DNA from: Phialocephala subalpina
Lineage: Eukaryota > Ascomycota > Leotiomycetes > Helotiales > Mollisiaceae
NCBI GenBank assembly: GCA_900073065.1
Contig: FJOG01000023.1
Location: 252,179 to 316,178, forward strand
DNA: 64,000 nucleotides
Reading direction: 5' to 3'
Shown here: piece after piece, positions 23,202 to 35,622 of the stretch
How the letters are laid out: every line of letters starts with the position of its first letter
Numbering within the stretch: the first letter of the stretch is position 1
Translations under genes and position numbers: made by a program
Notes under the pieces: model-generated
What the model saw: only the letters and a program-made list of their open reading frames with translations
Told to the model about the DNA's origin: nothing
Databases searched by the model: none

Positions 23202-25712
23202 TCACTGAAAAGTTGATGGATCGAAATCCTCCATCACCATTGGTGTTGTTTGGAATTGGCTGTCCCATAGTGCCTGCCCAACAATCAATAAGTGCTCGGG
23301 TCATCTGAACGTTTTTGACAGCTCAGCGCTTACCCAGTCGAAGTTCATTTCTGTATCTGTCATTCCTGCGAGAAAGTCTGTTGCCGATGATCCGACAAAA
23401 TACGGGACGTTGAAATCTTGATCAATGAATGCAGGTTGTTGCGAGGCGGACGTTGCATCTGGGGGAAAAGATAAGCATCATGAAGGCTGGAAATACAAAA
23501 AGAAGTAGCATACCAGAGACACTTGTTGGATTCGAGACCAGTGTCGTTGGCACAGCTCCTATCGAATTAGCAGACTCGAGATCCTTCAACATGACCCTCA
23601 AAGTCTCTGCTGCTTTCGCTGCGAGAGCTGATATTGTGCTCGACTTGCACCAGATGTCATAGCTGCTTTTCAGTGCTTGCAGTCTTTTGTTTCTCGGCCA
23701 CGTTGCTTCAATTTTGCCTTCATAATTCAATGGCAAGCCCTCCTCACTTGTCATCCCCCGGGAAAGATCTAGACAGAGGATCATCGCTGCAAGGAGGTAG
23801 TCTTGATTGATGAGAGCGGCACTTCTCCATTGTTCTTCAAACAGTTGTCCGCCAGGTTGAGTGGCCTCATAGAACGTACATTGAACATCGAGAAGCTTCA
23901 TGGCAGCATCGACAGATGCAGTTCTCGAGTAACGGAATTGAGGATTAGACTTGTCTGGGATGAGGTACTTTCGATGCAGTACGCAGCGGCTCTTCTGAAA
24001 ACATACTTCAAGAGAATATCTTCGCATAACGAGATCAGCATCATCGGTGATAGAAAGACTTAGAGGCCGCATAGTCAAGTACGGAGGAAGTGTGGCATGC
24101 GTTTCCATGAGTTTTGAATCGAGGCGCATCACTTCATCGTAGGAAGGAGGTATGAGGGAATTACTTTGGTCCACAATCAGGCCAAGCTGTCGAAGAAGAC
24201 GGACCATGAAAATTGCATATGCCACTGGGGTAACGTCTGTGCTTGGCCGTGGGTGTGGGACCTCCGTCATGCCTTCGTCAAAATCCGTGTCCAGTAAATT
24301 CTTAGGCTCCTCGGTGTCTGTCTCTTCCTCGCGGATCATGCGAGGAAGTCCAACTTGAGCAGAAGTAATGAGATCAAGTTGAAAGATCATAGACCATACT
24401 CTCCTCCGCATTTCGCCCTCGAATGGCGATATGCTGGGATAGTGGCTTGCATCCCGATGGTAACCAAGTCGCATAGCGACTCTGACGATGATTCCAAGGA
24501 CGACGTAGGTGCCGAATCCCGAGTCTTTAGTCTGAAACCTTTCAATTGCGAAGTAGAAGCACAGAGTCTCTACAGTGTATCTTCTTGGATAGAGGTAATT
24601 GACCTCCACGAGGCATTGTGAAGTTCGTTCGCGAAATAGACGACTCATCTCCCACGTAGAGGCAAATTGTTCAGGCATGTTGTGCAACTCTTCCCCAGAA
24701 ACCGCATAGAAGTAAGAGCCTAAACCAAGAACAGAGAAGAGAAGCCCAATCCACATCAGCGGCGTTTCGTTGGGTTCCTTGAACATTTTATCATACTATC
24801 GGTTAAATGTGTTAATCAAATTATTCTCGTAGTTCACATCTGTGACTTATGTACCTCTTTCATGAATGTTGGCACATGCACGACCACTGTGGTTGATTCA
24901 GTACTTCTAAATGCCTGGTTGATGGACAGTGAACTTACTGGGCGCCATATCCAATGTCTTAAACCAACGCGAAATGAGCACATCACAGATAGGCCTCGAA
25001 GGTATAGAGGACATGATTTCAGACCTTGACACATGGTTCATACCAAATAATATCTGGGGTTTGGAATCATCTAAGTCGGACGAGTCGGGAGTTTCTAAGT
25101 CAATTCTCAACTCTGTGATGTCTTCGAGAATTGCTTCCCAGTGTTCGCTTCCTACGAAATTCGTTTGATCCCTTACCCTAGTGAAGTGTCCGGAAGACGC
25201 TTTTGGAAGATTCGTGTCTATCTGGTTATGAGGTGGTTGCGCTGCAGATTGTGTGAAGCCGCCATCAGTCACTGGGCCTCCTGAACTGGTGGCAGATGGT
25301 GAATGCTCTGTTGTAGGTACAGCCTGATTTGAGATGATCTGATTGTCTAATAGTGTCATAACCATATCTTCCAACTGTCGGACTCTGTCTTGAACATTTG
25401 TTGTCCCTTGTGGTCTAGCAGGACGAGGACGAGAGAGATCATGCTTGATGTAGTCACATGATCCAGGCTGTCCACGCTTGGTACAATTGAAGCAAGGCTT
25501 CCTGCGATCACATTTCAGTCTGCAGATACGTAAGCATAAGCCAAGCCTGTTCTGGGAGCCAAACCTCACTTCTTCTGCCTGCAGATCGTGCAGGACATCT
25601 GCGGCTTGTCCCTGCGTCGACTCGGCTTGACTGGTGGCTGCTGAGAGCGAGGCACATCTCCACTAGGACTTGGGCCTGGGAAGGCCGAGTTCGGTTCAAA
25701 GACTGCAAACAT
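23202..25712 (-). CDS. Zn2Cys6 transcription factor with fungal_trans domain
   Basis: Six exons: 25570-25712, 24939-25519, 24855-24886, 23514-24795, 23334-23458, 23202-23273; 744 residues. Splicing joins SCTICRQKK to LKCDRRKPCFNC, completing a C-x2-C-x6-C-x5-C-x2-C cluster at residues about 41-67. A short coiled-coil-like linker (VQDRVRQLEDMV) follows. The middle homology (fungal_trans) region includes VVHVPTFMKEYDKMF, the family word GYHRD and RRRVWSMIFQLD. Removing the last 60-base intron yields the C-terminal ALWDSQFQ motif frequent in these proteins. Introns are 50, 52, 59, 55 and 60 bases. It is transcribed divergently from the antiporter at 26605 with 892 bases between starts, suggesting it controls that transporter (inference). 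Confidence 0.88.
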
Positions 25713-26604
25713 TTTGGAGATACAAAAGACGATGAGCTGTGTTTTGGAACTGATGAGGAGGTGTGATGAACGTTGCAGCGTTAGACATAGAATATGGATT
25801 AGTCAGCTGCTACATCGCGGTAAGGCACCCTTTTCCCGACCTTCGGTCCCACCATCCATCAAGACATCCACGATGGCTCAATATCAATGTTGCGTCAACT
25901 ACCTAGGATCTCCATTATTCAATTCATCTTTCAAGCAGCCTACTAGTAAGGTGGCGTACCTACGTGAGCTACAATGTACATCTTTCCGGTCCACTCCAAC
26001 AACGCGTTGGCATGCAGATGCACGCACATTGGCGATTAATACTGGCTAGGACAGTTCGTCCATTGCTCTTCATGCGTCCTATCATGCCTCCCCGGGCCGT
26101 CGTTTTCCCTCATCTCCTACTTCATTACCCCCCTTCAAGTCTTGAGATTGTGTCCGAATTTTGTCATTTCGAGGCGAGGACGCATCGAGGATCCTATCAA
26201 GCAAGCCTTCAACACCGCAACCACAAACGAACATCATCTTCGCGCATAAATGTATCTGTTATTGGCTTAGCACCATGACCGATCATCTCCCGACTATTAC
26301 TCGTTTCCGGGTCTTGATGTTGTGGCCGAATTTAGTCATTGCGATGCTGTCTCCGACCATCCGAGTCTAACTCCTTTCGTACATCACGTGCGACCTCCAA
26401 ACCACATATAAGTATATGCAGCCACAAAGGCCCCTGATGAGCCTTCAAGGTAAAGGTTTCGACCGTTTTATACCATCTTTTTCTAGAGTTTCCACTTCCC
26501 ATCCATCTAAGTCATAACGTAGATCGCCTCTTCTCGTCTCCACTTGGAAACAATCGCATCTTGTCAACTTCTGGTTCCGGGTTGAAGTTGCTACGCTCTT
26601 CAAC
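25713..26604. promoter_or_regulatory. shared divergent promoter region
   Basis: 892 bases between the starts of the minus-strand Zn2Cys6 regulator and the plus-strand antiporter. Contains scattered CGG/CCG triplets (for example CCCCGGGCCG near 26.09 kb and TTCCGGGTT near 26.58 kb), the kind of half-site used by Zn2Cys6 proteins, and TATAAG near 26.41 kb on the antiporter side. Regulatory linkage is inferred, not shown. Confidence 0.4.
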
Positions 26605-28677
26605 ATGTTATTTAAGATGAAGGGGAGACGGCTACAAGGGGATGAGACGACGCAGTCTATACCAGATGTGCAGCTCACAGAGCCCACCGAACCCACCGAA
26701 CCCACCGACTTCGTCTACCCCTCCGGCTTCAAACTCGCGCTGTTGATGATCTCGATCTTTATTGGCATGTTTCTGGTGGCCTTGGTATGTTCAAATAGCA
26801 TATTATTTCAGGAGCATATCTATGTACATGCAAGCTGACAAGCCTCATTCGCAGGATAAACTTATCATCTCAACCGCCATACCCCAAATAACCAACGAAT
26901 TCCGCTCTGCAAATGATATTGGTTGGTATGGCACGGCTTACCTGCTCACCAACTGCGCCTTTCTGTTGGTATTTGGGAAAATATATACATTTTTGAACGT
27001 CAAAACCGCCTTCCTCACAGCTGTTGTACTGTTCGAGGTGGGCTCGGCCATCTGCGGCGCGGCACCCAATTCAATTGCCTTCATCATCGGCAGAGCTATA
27101 GCTGGCTTGGGAGCTGGAGGAGTCCAGTCTGGCGTTGTACGTTTTCCGTTCTCTTCACCAGAGACTATTTTTTGACCACCCTTCCTCCTCCTCTGTGTGC
27201 TTCGCCTTTCTCATCGAAGCTGCTGACACCGAGGTGCATTAGATTGTCATTATTGTCTACGCCGTTCCGCTAGAAAAGCGACCGGCATATCAGGGCTTCT
27301 TTGGTGCTGTGTTTGGCATCGCATCAGTCCTTGGCCCGCTGGTCGGCGGCGCCTTCACCACAAATGTCACCTGTATGTGAAATTCTTTCCCTTATTTGAA
27401 GAGATGATTAGAGCCGAAATTTTCGCGAGTACTGCGAACTTGGCTCCTTACCTCCTCGACTTCTCAGTCATATTTCAAAGGTCATACTGATTTATATATA
27501 GGGAGATGGTGCTTTTACATCAACCTTCCCTTGGGATGCATGGTCCTGGTGTTTGTTTTCTTCTTGCTCCATGTCCCCGACCATTCCAACACTACGGATA
27601 CTCTAAAACATAAACTGGAGCAACTCAATATTTGGGGTCTGCTAGCTCTCCTTCCTGGAGTAATCTGCCTGTGCCTGGCTCTACAATGGGGTGGTTTTAC
27701 GCACAGTGTAAGTTTCGAGCTTGGAGTTCCATCCACTGCGCCCTTTCGGCTGTTCGCACGATGCTGATAGTACATAGTGGAGCGACGGGCGTATCATCGC
27801 GTTACTTGTGCTCGCCATCGTCCTTTTCATCGCCTTCGTCTTGGTGCAGATCTGGAAACCGGACCAAGCCACGGTACCACCGCGCATTTTCGTCCAGCGT
27901 AGTATCGCCAGCGGCTTTTGGGTGAGCTGTTGCGTTGGCGCACACCAAACGATGTTTAGTAAGTTTGTCCCATCTAACGTAGAACGATCATCCTGTACTG
28001 ACGCTTAAAACCCAGTTTACTACCTCCCCATCTGGTTCCAGGCCATTGAGGGCGACTCAGCCGTTGCGAGCGGCATCCACCTCCTACCGATGGTACTTCC
28101 CATCGTCGTTGCGTCCATTCTCACCGGCATAGGAACGACCAAAATTGGCTATTACACGCCCTTCCTTATCTTTGGTATCTGTGTCACAGCTGTAGGCGCT
28201 GGTCTGCTCACCACCCTCAGTATCAACACGATAGTGGGCCAATGGATAGGGTACCAGATCTTGTACGGCTATGGCCTTGGCTCTTCCTTCCAGGCACCGA
28301 ACATGGCTGCGCAGACTGTGCTACCAAGAAACGAAGTCTCTATCGGCGCTTCGCTCATGCTTTTCGGCCAGACGCTCTTCGGTGCCATCTTCGTCTCGGT
28401 CGGTCAGAACGTCCTCGAAAATCAACTTGCCAATCGCCTCGCCGACATTCCAGGCGTCACTTCCCAACTGATCCAGAGCACTGGCGCCACCGACCTCCTC
28501 AAGCTCATCCCAGCCGAGTTCTTTACCACAGCGCTGGAAGCCTACAACGATTCTCTACGCGTACTTTTCCAGGTCGGCCTGATTATGGCTTGTCTCTCGA
28601 TCCTGGGCGCTCTCGGCATGGAGTGGTGCAGTGTTAAGAATTCGGAGGAGAAGACTGAGACAAAAAAAGAAAAGTAG
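26605..28677 (+). CDS. MFS drug/H+ antiporter, DHA2 (14-TM) type
   Basis: Exons 26605-26784, 26855-27136, 27243-27372, 27502-27707, 27778-27958 and 28016-28677; 546 residues. The first helix ends in [17 protein letters not shown], the motif-D1-like start of DHA2 proteins; [14 protein letters not shown] and [14 protein letters not shown] (antiporter motif C) follow, then [11 protein letters not shown], all diagnostic of the 14-helix multidrug/H+ antiporter family. An unusual [11 protein letters not shown] triplet repeat sits in the cytosolic N-terminus. The C-terminus is Lys/Glu-rich and cytosolic. Expected role: proton-driven export of small toxic or secondary compounds at the plasma membrane. 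No biosynthetic genes are adjacent, so it is more likely a detoxification pump than part of a metabolite cluster. Start chosen at the first ATG; another follows four codons later. Confidence 0.9.
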
Positions 28678-29328
28678 AGGCCAAGGAGATTGCGGTTTGA
28701 GCGGGGTTGTAAAGACTAGGAAAGGGAAAACATTCTGGCGCTTGAAGATTCAATACTGTTCGAATGGAGAGATCCTCGATGGACCTGGAAATCAGGTCAC
28801 TCACTGTCTGGGCTGGTTTATGTAGGGCTTGGAGAAGGACCGTGACTGGATAGTTGTGTGCTGTACGATAGAAGTAAGAGAGGTACCCAAATCAAGTCCA
28901 ACTTCCCTTCATGTCTTGGACGGTCAAGCAGCCAAATGACCTGTGTCTGGTGATGCGGGATCTCGACTGGGACATTTGAAATTAATGATGACTAACCCTT
29001 ACGGTGATATTATGGTGACTTGCATCTCCAATCTAGCGGTCTTGGGTGTAGGGTGCTCAGTGGATGGCAAAGATCACTTTCTCCAACCTTTCGAGCTCTG
29101 GGACAGTCCAGCCCATCCTCAAACCTTCGACGAAGCATTCTCCAACAAGCTGGTAGTGTTCGACTTCAAGGTCCCGTATGCAGTAAATATTATCTGGCGA
29201 GAATGTCGGCTTTGGCACCGAATTACTGAGCTAAATGTTCTCACCATAATAACATGGCACCCCACTTGTTCTGCAACGTCTGCATATAGGGTGTTTTCCA
29301 TCACAAAATTTCTCCACGGTAATCAGCA
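28678..29328. other. intergenic region
   Basis: 3' flanks of the antiporter and of the HET pseudogene. No gene recognised. Confidence 0.4.
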
Positions 29329-31572
29329 CTAAGTATTGGGTGTTGTAAGAAGACTTACTAAGCTGTTCTGACATGATTTGCATCCACTTGGGGCGTATGG
29401 TGTAAAATCATTCGGCCTCGGGAACGAAGCGTGTATGGATGCATCCGATATCTTCTGCCCCTCTTCATAAGGCCCGAGGACATATGGCACTTCAGATCCC
29501 GCAAGACAGACAATCTCATCCCCTTCTCTGGTTGAGATTGGTACCAGGGCAAGTCTACCATCCGGAAGTACAGTCAAGCGACGATCTTTGAAGATTGATT
29601 GTTTTCCTGGTATGAGAGAGTGTTTCACTATATTCGGTATAATGTATCACGTGCTCCGTGCCCCGCCGTCTTGGTGTCCACTGGAAGTATGGATGACTGA
29701 ACGGCTAGGCCTAGCGAATAACAAATCTTTCAGGCGAGCTCGACATTCGATATGTTTCTCCTCCTTTGACGACCTGGCTTGGGTACGCTCGAAAAATGGA
29801 ACTTTTGCATGTGAGAAGTTGATACGTGGATCTGGGAGCAGTCCAGGACCGAGTGCTGTATCCAATAAATTATGCAGCTTTGCGTACACGTCGATGTCAA
29901 TGGCGAGCATATCCACTCGAAGGTCTGGACTTCAAATTGAAGCAGCAGAGGTCAGCGTAGCTGTTGACAGAATGACAAGCTCATCAAAATTCATATCCTA
30001 CTAGCGAAAATGGGGAATTTAAAGTTGATAGCGAACTTAAATTGACACTTGGATAACGAAACGTGCCTCATTGTAAGATAGTGCTCAATGAACATTCAGT
30101 ATCAACTTACTATTCATCGTAGAGAAACTCCTTCATATCGAAGATAGATAGGGTACTTTGAAGCTCATCACTCATTGGACCAACTATCCCAACATGGACT
30201 CCGAGATTGGCCAGGACGCCTCGAAGCCAGGCATGCGTCAAATCAGACTCGACAGACCAATCAACTTGACCTCATCTTCTCTCCCGTCCTGTGATATAGC
30301 ATCGTCCGTCATACTCCTGGATTGTAATGTTAACTGTGATTCACTCACGGATAGAAATCCAAGGTTTGCTGGATTGTGGCAATGTCCCTATTGATCAAAA
30401 CTTCGAGTCAGTCACCATTTAGATAATCCGAGGACTGATACATACAATCAGGAGCCCAAGAAGCCAATCCTTCTCATCGGGGTCCAACCTCTTCCACAAA
30501 AGACAAGATAGAACAGCCGATGCTCTTTCCGAAGAAGTAACGTGCCGTATCCATGTAAATCGTCTGGTAGCTTCTATTGTAATCCACCCTGATGAGGTCC
30601 TTATCTTTATCATCTAAGTCGGCGGATCTGGCAATAGTAACGTGGGCATATAACATGTCCCGGGGATCAGCGACGCCGAGTGCTCTGCGTGCTTGCAATA
30701 ATCTCAGCAGAAATCGATTTCCATGAGTATCTGACTGGATGTCGTAGAAGTCGTTACAGAACCTCTCCATAGCCAGCAAAAGCTTGAGTCCGTCCATGGT
30801 TGCCCCGATATCGTAGATTGAATAGGAAGGAAGATAGTTGAGCAAGTACGAGAACATATCATCGATTGGGACTTTAGGAGCCGCAGAAGTTCTGACTTGA
30901 TTTGAGACTTTCTCGTTGAACGATCGAGCATGTTTACAAAAATCTTCCTATCTATAACGAGCACGACCGCATTGAATCCAAGGGTCTCTGAAAAACAAGA
31001 GTTCTTGAAGCACCCATATCCTGGACAGCCAAGCCTGCTTCAGAAAGCAATCTCTGGCCAGAATCCAGAGTTCATCGCAGGTTCTTGAGGCTAATTCGCT
31101 TGCCCGGAGCCTTTTTCGGAAAATTGCATTAGATTGTCGAAGGGTTTCAAGAAAGAGCCCTGCTTCGGGAGTCGGAGAACTAAAGTAAATGATTGTATGG
31201 GATGCGCAGGCATTAATTGCACCAATCTGCCGGACTTGTTGATTCCGTTCCTCCCATCGGACTGATTGATCATATCGCGTCCGCCCAGAGACGGGCCGGG
31301 TATTTCTTCAAACGAATATGGCGAAGAGCAGAGTCCAGCGTCGCGGTAATCGCGAGGGCCTTTTCGTTAACAAAAATTGTCTTGGTATCATTGACATCGC
31401 CCCAAACGTACGATATGGCTGTGTATAAACTGTGAATGTCTTCTTCGCATTCGGTAAGACTGGTGTGAAGAAGTTCACAATGTACTTTAGCATTTAGGTC
31501 ATCTGAAGGGTACAATTTGATGATTCGAATGGCGTCAGAGCCTTGAAGCCCGCGGTACCAAATAGTTTTCAT
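29329..31572 (-). pseudogene. HET-domain (heterokaryon incompatibility) pseudogene
   Basis: Begins at ATG 31572. YTAISYVWGDVNDT and ARLWADAI match the HET domain core. Right after it, two single-base losses break the frame (about 31270 and 31251); after both the family pattern resumes as EERNQQVRQIGAINA. In that frame a TAG at 30948-30950 stands where a Trp is expected (R-W-EDF), and a TGA at 30474-30476 interrupts the stretch before LASWAPDW. Further downstream HET-type segments persist (GVLANLGVHVGIVGPMSDEL near 30.2 kb; RLTVLPDGRLALVP and STREGDEIVCLAGSEVPY near 29.5 kb), so the gene was full length before decay. HET proteins trigger cell death on fusion of incompatible hyphae; this copy cannot make an intact product. 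The downstream end is approximate. Confidence 0.82.
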
Positions 31573-32111
31573 TTGCCACTCACTAGCCGGCAGCGAAGTC
31601 AGCGACCAGCGACAGAAATCGTCAAGACAGGTTGGATATAAAATTGAAACTCTACATACTGTTCACTTGACTGAATATCTAGCTCCAGGTGAAGGAATTT
31701 GAAAAAACAAAGTAGGGGTTCAACTTGAAGGCAGAAGCTTCCCCGATCACTCAAGCTAGGCCGCGCCGATAGCGATGCAGCAGAAGATGCAAGTAAAACA
31801 AGAGCTAGAAGATGGGCCAGTAATGACAATGCGAGGTCAGAATATCAATGAACATGATTACCAACGACATTATATCAGTTGGACACGAACCGCGATGAGC
31901 AGTTGTAGGATGAAAAAGGAGTACGCACACACCGAGAACCTGGAAAGCGCACGGACCCATACTCTTAGCTCCCACACATGACTGTACTATGGACTTGGGA
32001 GCTGTCCGTCTTTGAGCTCATCTTGTTCCCGTTCATGTCTGTATATGGGCTTCTCCGTAGATACGTATCGTTGTTCATCGACTCGAGTCTCTCCATACGC
32101 GCCGTGGCTCC
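31573..32111. other. intergenic region
   Basis: Between the divergent HET pseudogene and the PLD-like gene. Nothing recognised. Confidence 0.4.
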
Positions 32112-33482
32112 ATGGCCACTCTCACAGATGCTTGGCTTCAAGATGTTCGGAACCACGCGGACGAGAACGAACTCGACAAGCCCAACTATTATGCATCGTC
32201 TCCTCAACTTCTTATAACGACCTCCATACCCTCGTCATTCATTATCGGCACCGGCGACCAAATCTTCTCTCAAGCCATCCGAAAATGTGCCTTAGCCAAC
32301 CACGAAATCATCATAGTCACGTGTTTCTGGGCAAAGTCCTCCTCACAAGATGCTCTAACGGCTTTGCTTCTCGACTTATCTGGAAAAGGCGTATCACAGA
32401 AGAAAAGGATTCAAGTACGGATATGCTTCTCGTCTTCTTCTATTCTGCAAAAGCTGTCTCAGACGTCGTCCTTGGATGGCAAGATCTACCCGCCTTCCTC
32501 ATGGACTGGTCTTGGACTACCGCCACCTGAGAAGTTGAAGGGCATTGAGATGGTCATCAAAAGTGTCTTTGTCCTTCCATTCAGCGTCATGCATCCGAAA
32601 TTCATCCTTGTCGACCGAAAGCTCGCTTTCATGCCATCCTGTAACGTTTCGTGGGAGAATTGGTTCGAAGGCTGTATTGAGATGAAAGGAGGCATCACAG
32701 AGACCCTGTTCAATTTCTGGTCATCCTTCTGGTCAAGAGGAGGACCTGCCTTACCGCCATTGTCCAAGAATAGCAAGGACATCGCCTCGAGCGACGAGAG
32801 TGAACCATCAGACCGAACTCTCGTCCAGGGTGTACCGTTTCCATCCAAGGACGAAGAAATACCTACGATTCTCCTCCCATCGCCTCACCACGTCAATCCT
32901 CGCTTTCAACCTTTCACCAAATCAGCACCGCCACCAACACCACTCAATATTTTCATTCTCAACGTATTCGGCCGCGCAAAACGAAACATCTACCTCCAAA
33001 CACCAAACCTCACCTCCCAACCCGTTGTAGACGCACTATTCTCAGCTATACAACGCGGAATAGACATCCAAATCGTAACCAGCAGCAGACTCATGATTCT
33101 AGAACAGCTCGTGACAGCAGGTACAATCACTGAATACGAAGTCTGGAAACTCCTTCGCCGCTACCGCCGCCTGCTCCAGCAACACAACCAAAGTCTGCAA
33201 AACTCAGATCCCGAGAACCCGAAAGTCGAACCTGGCGTGTTGAGAATTGGGTATTATCACCCGAGAGTGGGAGCAAAGGTTGAATTGGAGCCGGTGAAGA
33301 GTCATTTGAAATGTGTGATTATGGATGATGAGGTTACGGTTCTTGGAAGTGGGAATATGGATAGGGCGAGTTGGTACACCAGTCAGGAGTTGGGAGTAGC
33401 GTTTTTCTCGGCGGATTTTGCGGGGTATGTTAGAGGGGTTATTGATGACGGGTTGCAAGAGAGAGTGAGATATGTGATTTAA
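32112..33482 (+). CDS. phospholipase D-like protein
   Basis: Single exon, 456 residues, ATG in CTCCATGGCC context. Two HKD motifs define the PLD superfamily: HPKFILVD at about residue 161, followed by SCN rather than the usual GSxN, and HLKCVIMD with GSGN at about residue 398. The family uses the two histidines for phosphodiester cleavage or transfer through a phospho-histidine intermediate. There is no signal peptide. The architecture resembles fungal PLD-like proteins related to cardiolipin synthase or phosphatidyltransferases, but the substrate cannot be told from sequence. The loss of the glycine in the first GSxN may alter activity. Confidence 0.82.
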   Translation: MATLTDAWLQDVRNHADENELDKPNYYASSPQLLITTSIPSSFIIGTGDQIFSQAIRKCALANHEIIIVTCFWAKSSSQDALTALLLDLSGKGVSQKKRIQVRICFSSSSILQKLSQTSSLDGKIYPPSSWTGLGLPPPEKLKGIEMVIKSVFVLPFSVMHPKFILVDRKLAFMPSCNVSWENWFEGCIEMKGGITETLFNFWSSFWSRGGPALPPLSKNSKDIASSDESEPSDRTLVQGVPFPSKDEEIPTILLPSPHHVNPRFQPFTKSAPPPTPLNIFILNVFGRAKRNIYLQTPNLTSQPVVDALFSAIQRGIDIQIVTSSRLMILEQLVTAGTITEYEVWKLLRRYRRLLQQHNQSLQNSDPENPKVEPGVLRIGYYHPRVGAKVELEPVKSHLKCVIMDDEVTVLGSGNMDRASWYTSQELGVAFFSADFAGYVRGVIDDGLQERVRYVI

Positions 33483-33734
33483 GATACCCCTTTCGAGCAA
33501 GAGAAGATACTTTTGTGTTTAGCGATCATCAATAGACTGCGTTCCAAAAAGTTGACTTTGTTGCGCGGGGAGAGTATATTTTATATTTACTTGCAGACTA
33601 GATGAGAACTGGTTTCTTGAACGCCTTGACACCTGGCACTAGAATCCACCCTTCGCCACCGGGCCTAGCTTATTCCTAACCCCTAGAACAAAGTCCAAAC
33701 TCCTAGCAGAATGCTACCAATCTCCAAATCTACC

Positions 33735-35410
33735 TCACCAACCCCAGGTACGCTGGTTTGCAGTGAACACCGGTGGCTTCCACTGAATCAAATCAGGATC
33801 GATGGACCGCTTCGGCTTGGTCTTCGCCTTCTCGACCCTCGCCTCATGCTCCTTGATCAACTTCATCGGAATAACGATCTTGTGATCAGTCTTATGCCAT
33901 ACTTGCATGTGTTTCGCATGCAGAGTACCTTCGACGTCGGCCGTAGTCATAGCTAGTCTTTGGGCGAGCTGTTCGATGGATACCTTCTCCTCTCTCTCAT
34001 TACATTCGACTAGTATTTCGACCAGTTGCTCTGTCCAGTATTGTCGATATGAAAGAAGACCCAAGTCGGACAAAGGCTTTTCTGGTGAGCCGAGCTTGTT
34101 CTCGATCTTGGATAGTTCGTAAGAGAATTGGATGAGGAGTCTACCATAACCTCTCCGTTGAAATTGTGGTAGGGTGAGAATACACGCGACGTTGTATCCA
34201 TCGATACTCTCTTTCTCCTTCGAGAAGTATCCAACGAGGTGATAGCCTTTCTCGTCTTGACTAGTCATGACGTAGAACAAAAAAGGGTCGACATCGTAGT
34301 AGAGAGTCTTATGATCCAGAAACATCTTCGATAGAAGACAAAGATTCCTGCACCAAGTTCGTTGTCGACGTCCATCTATCTCAAAGAAAGATACGTAGTC
34401 GTCTCGGTAGATCTCGTTCCCAGGAGGGTGTTGTAACGTGCACTTCTGTCGATGCCGAGTGAAGGATTTGAGGTCGCCATAGTAGCTGAGACAGAACTCA
34501 CAAATGTACATCAGGTCTTCTTGGGTGAAGTCTTCTGGATATGGCGAGAAATACCACGGGAACAGGTCGTATTTGCCGAACTGGACTTTGGAGATGTTTC
34601 TGATACGTGAGATTTCGGCTTGGTTTTGGGTCATAGAACCTCCAACACGAAGCTTTTCGATCTCCTCTTCCCGACTAAATTCTTCTCGAGCCTCTGCCTT
34701 TGCTGATACGGCTTTGTTTGCCACCTCGTCCAGATCCATAGGGTCGTCATCTTCTGCGCCTGGAGTATTATCGAGATCGAGAGGTGTTGTAAGCTTATCC
34801 TCGCCCTCAGGGTCAGGTGTGCCTTTTTGAGAATCTTCAAAATCCCCCCATGGACGTGGGGTACTAGCTTCTGATACAACAGATACCTCTCTCGTGGCAG
34901 CTGGTCGTTTCTGGCCTTTCTTCTGGGCTACAATCTTTTTAGCTACAGGAGCTACAGCTTTCTTAGCCTCCTTGGGCTTCTCGGGACTTGGCCATTCTAC
35001 ATCTTGACTGAAGTCGATACGGACGGCAGGCACCCACTCGTCCAAACGTTTGTTGAAATTATCAAAGTTGCAGTAGAACTGGCGGCCACTTTTGATATCT
35101 CTAATGCTCAATATTTCAGCTCTTCGAAATTGGCCATCCTACGAAGCTGTTAGCAATACTGAATCCTCTTCAAAAATAAATGTGTGGGAAAATTTGAAGG
35201 TGTGGGCGCAATAAGTAGTTGCGCAAAGGAATGGGTTGAAGGGCTCACCTTCTGCACCATAGCGGTACATCCTATTCTGTAGCGAGGTTAGCACACGGTC
35301 GCACGCGCAGGCTGGTGGACTCACTTCAAGGTATCAGCTGTCGCTCTGCCCTTGATTTTCGGGGCTTGAAACTCTCCCCTAGAATCTTTGTTGTCTCCTC
35401 CACCTCCCAT
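33735..35410 (-). CDS. ESA1: MYST histone acetyltransferase, Esa1/Tip60 type
   Basis: Exons 35325-35410, 35249-35276 (28 bases) and 33735-35138; 505 residues. The N-terminus MGGGGDNKDS leads through IGCTAMVQKDGQFRRAEIL into the chromo-barrel (SGRQFYCNFDNFNKRLDEW). After an acidic linker come the C2HC finger (YICEFCLSYYGD, RHRQKC, about 250-278), the acetyl-CoA loop QRRGYG (about 365), the active-site region NVACILTLPQ with Cys near 356 and the SPEKPLSDLG glutamate near 390. These are the signatures of Esa1, catalytic subunit of NuA4, which acetylates histone H4 and H2A. The splice sites reproduce conserved family sequence across both introns (48 and 110 bases). Divergent from REX4 with only 212 bases between starts; convergent with the PLD-like gene. 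Confidence 0.95.
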
Positions 35411-35622
35411 GATGAAACTCGCGATTTGTTTGATGAAATTTAATTGTTGCGCGATGGCTTTGAGCTGTCGTGATTGATGAGGTTGGAGGGGCAAAGACGA
35501 GGCTGGTATTTCTTTAGCGCTATAAGTTGAGCCTTGTCGCCTAAATTTTTCTTGAAAAATTGCCTTCCTTGACCGGGACATCTAAAAACCCAAAGATGCC
35601 TCGATAGCACCGCAACGACGCA
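35411..35622. promoter_or_regulatory. compact bidirectional promoter ESA1/REX4
   Basis: Only 212 bases separate the two start codons, so the genes must share promoter sequence. No consensus TATA box is evident in either direction. Confidence 0.55.
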
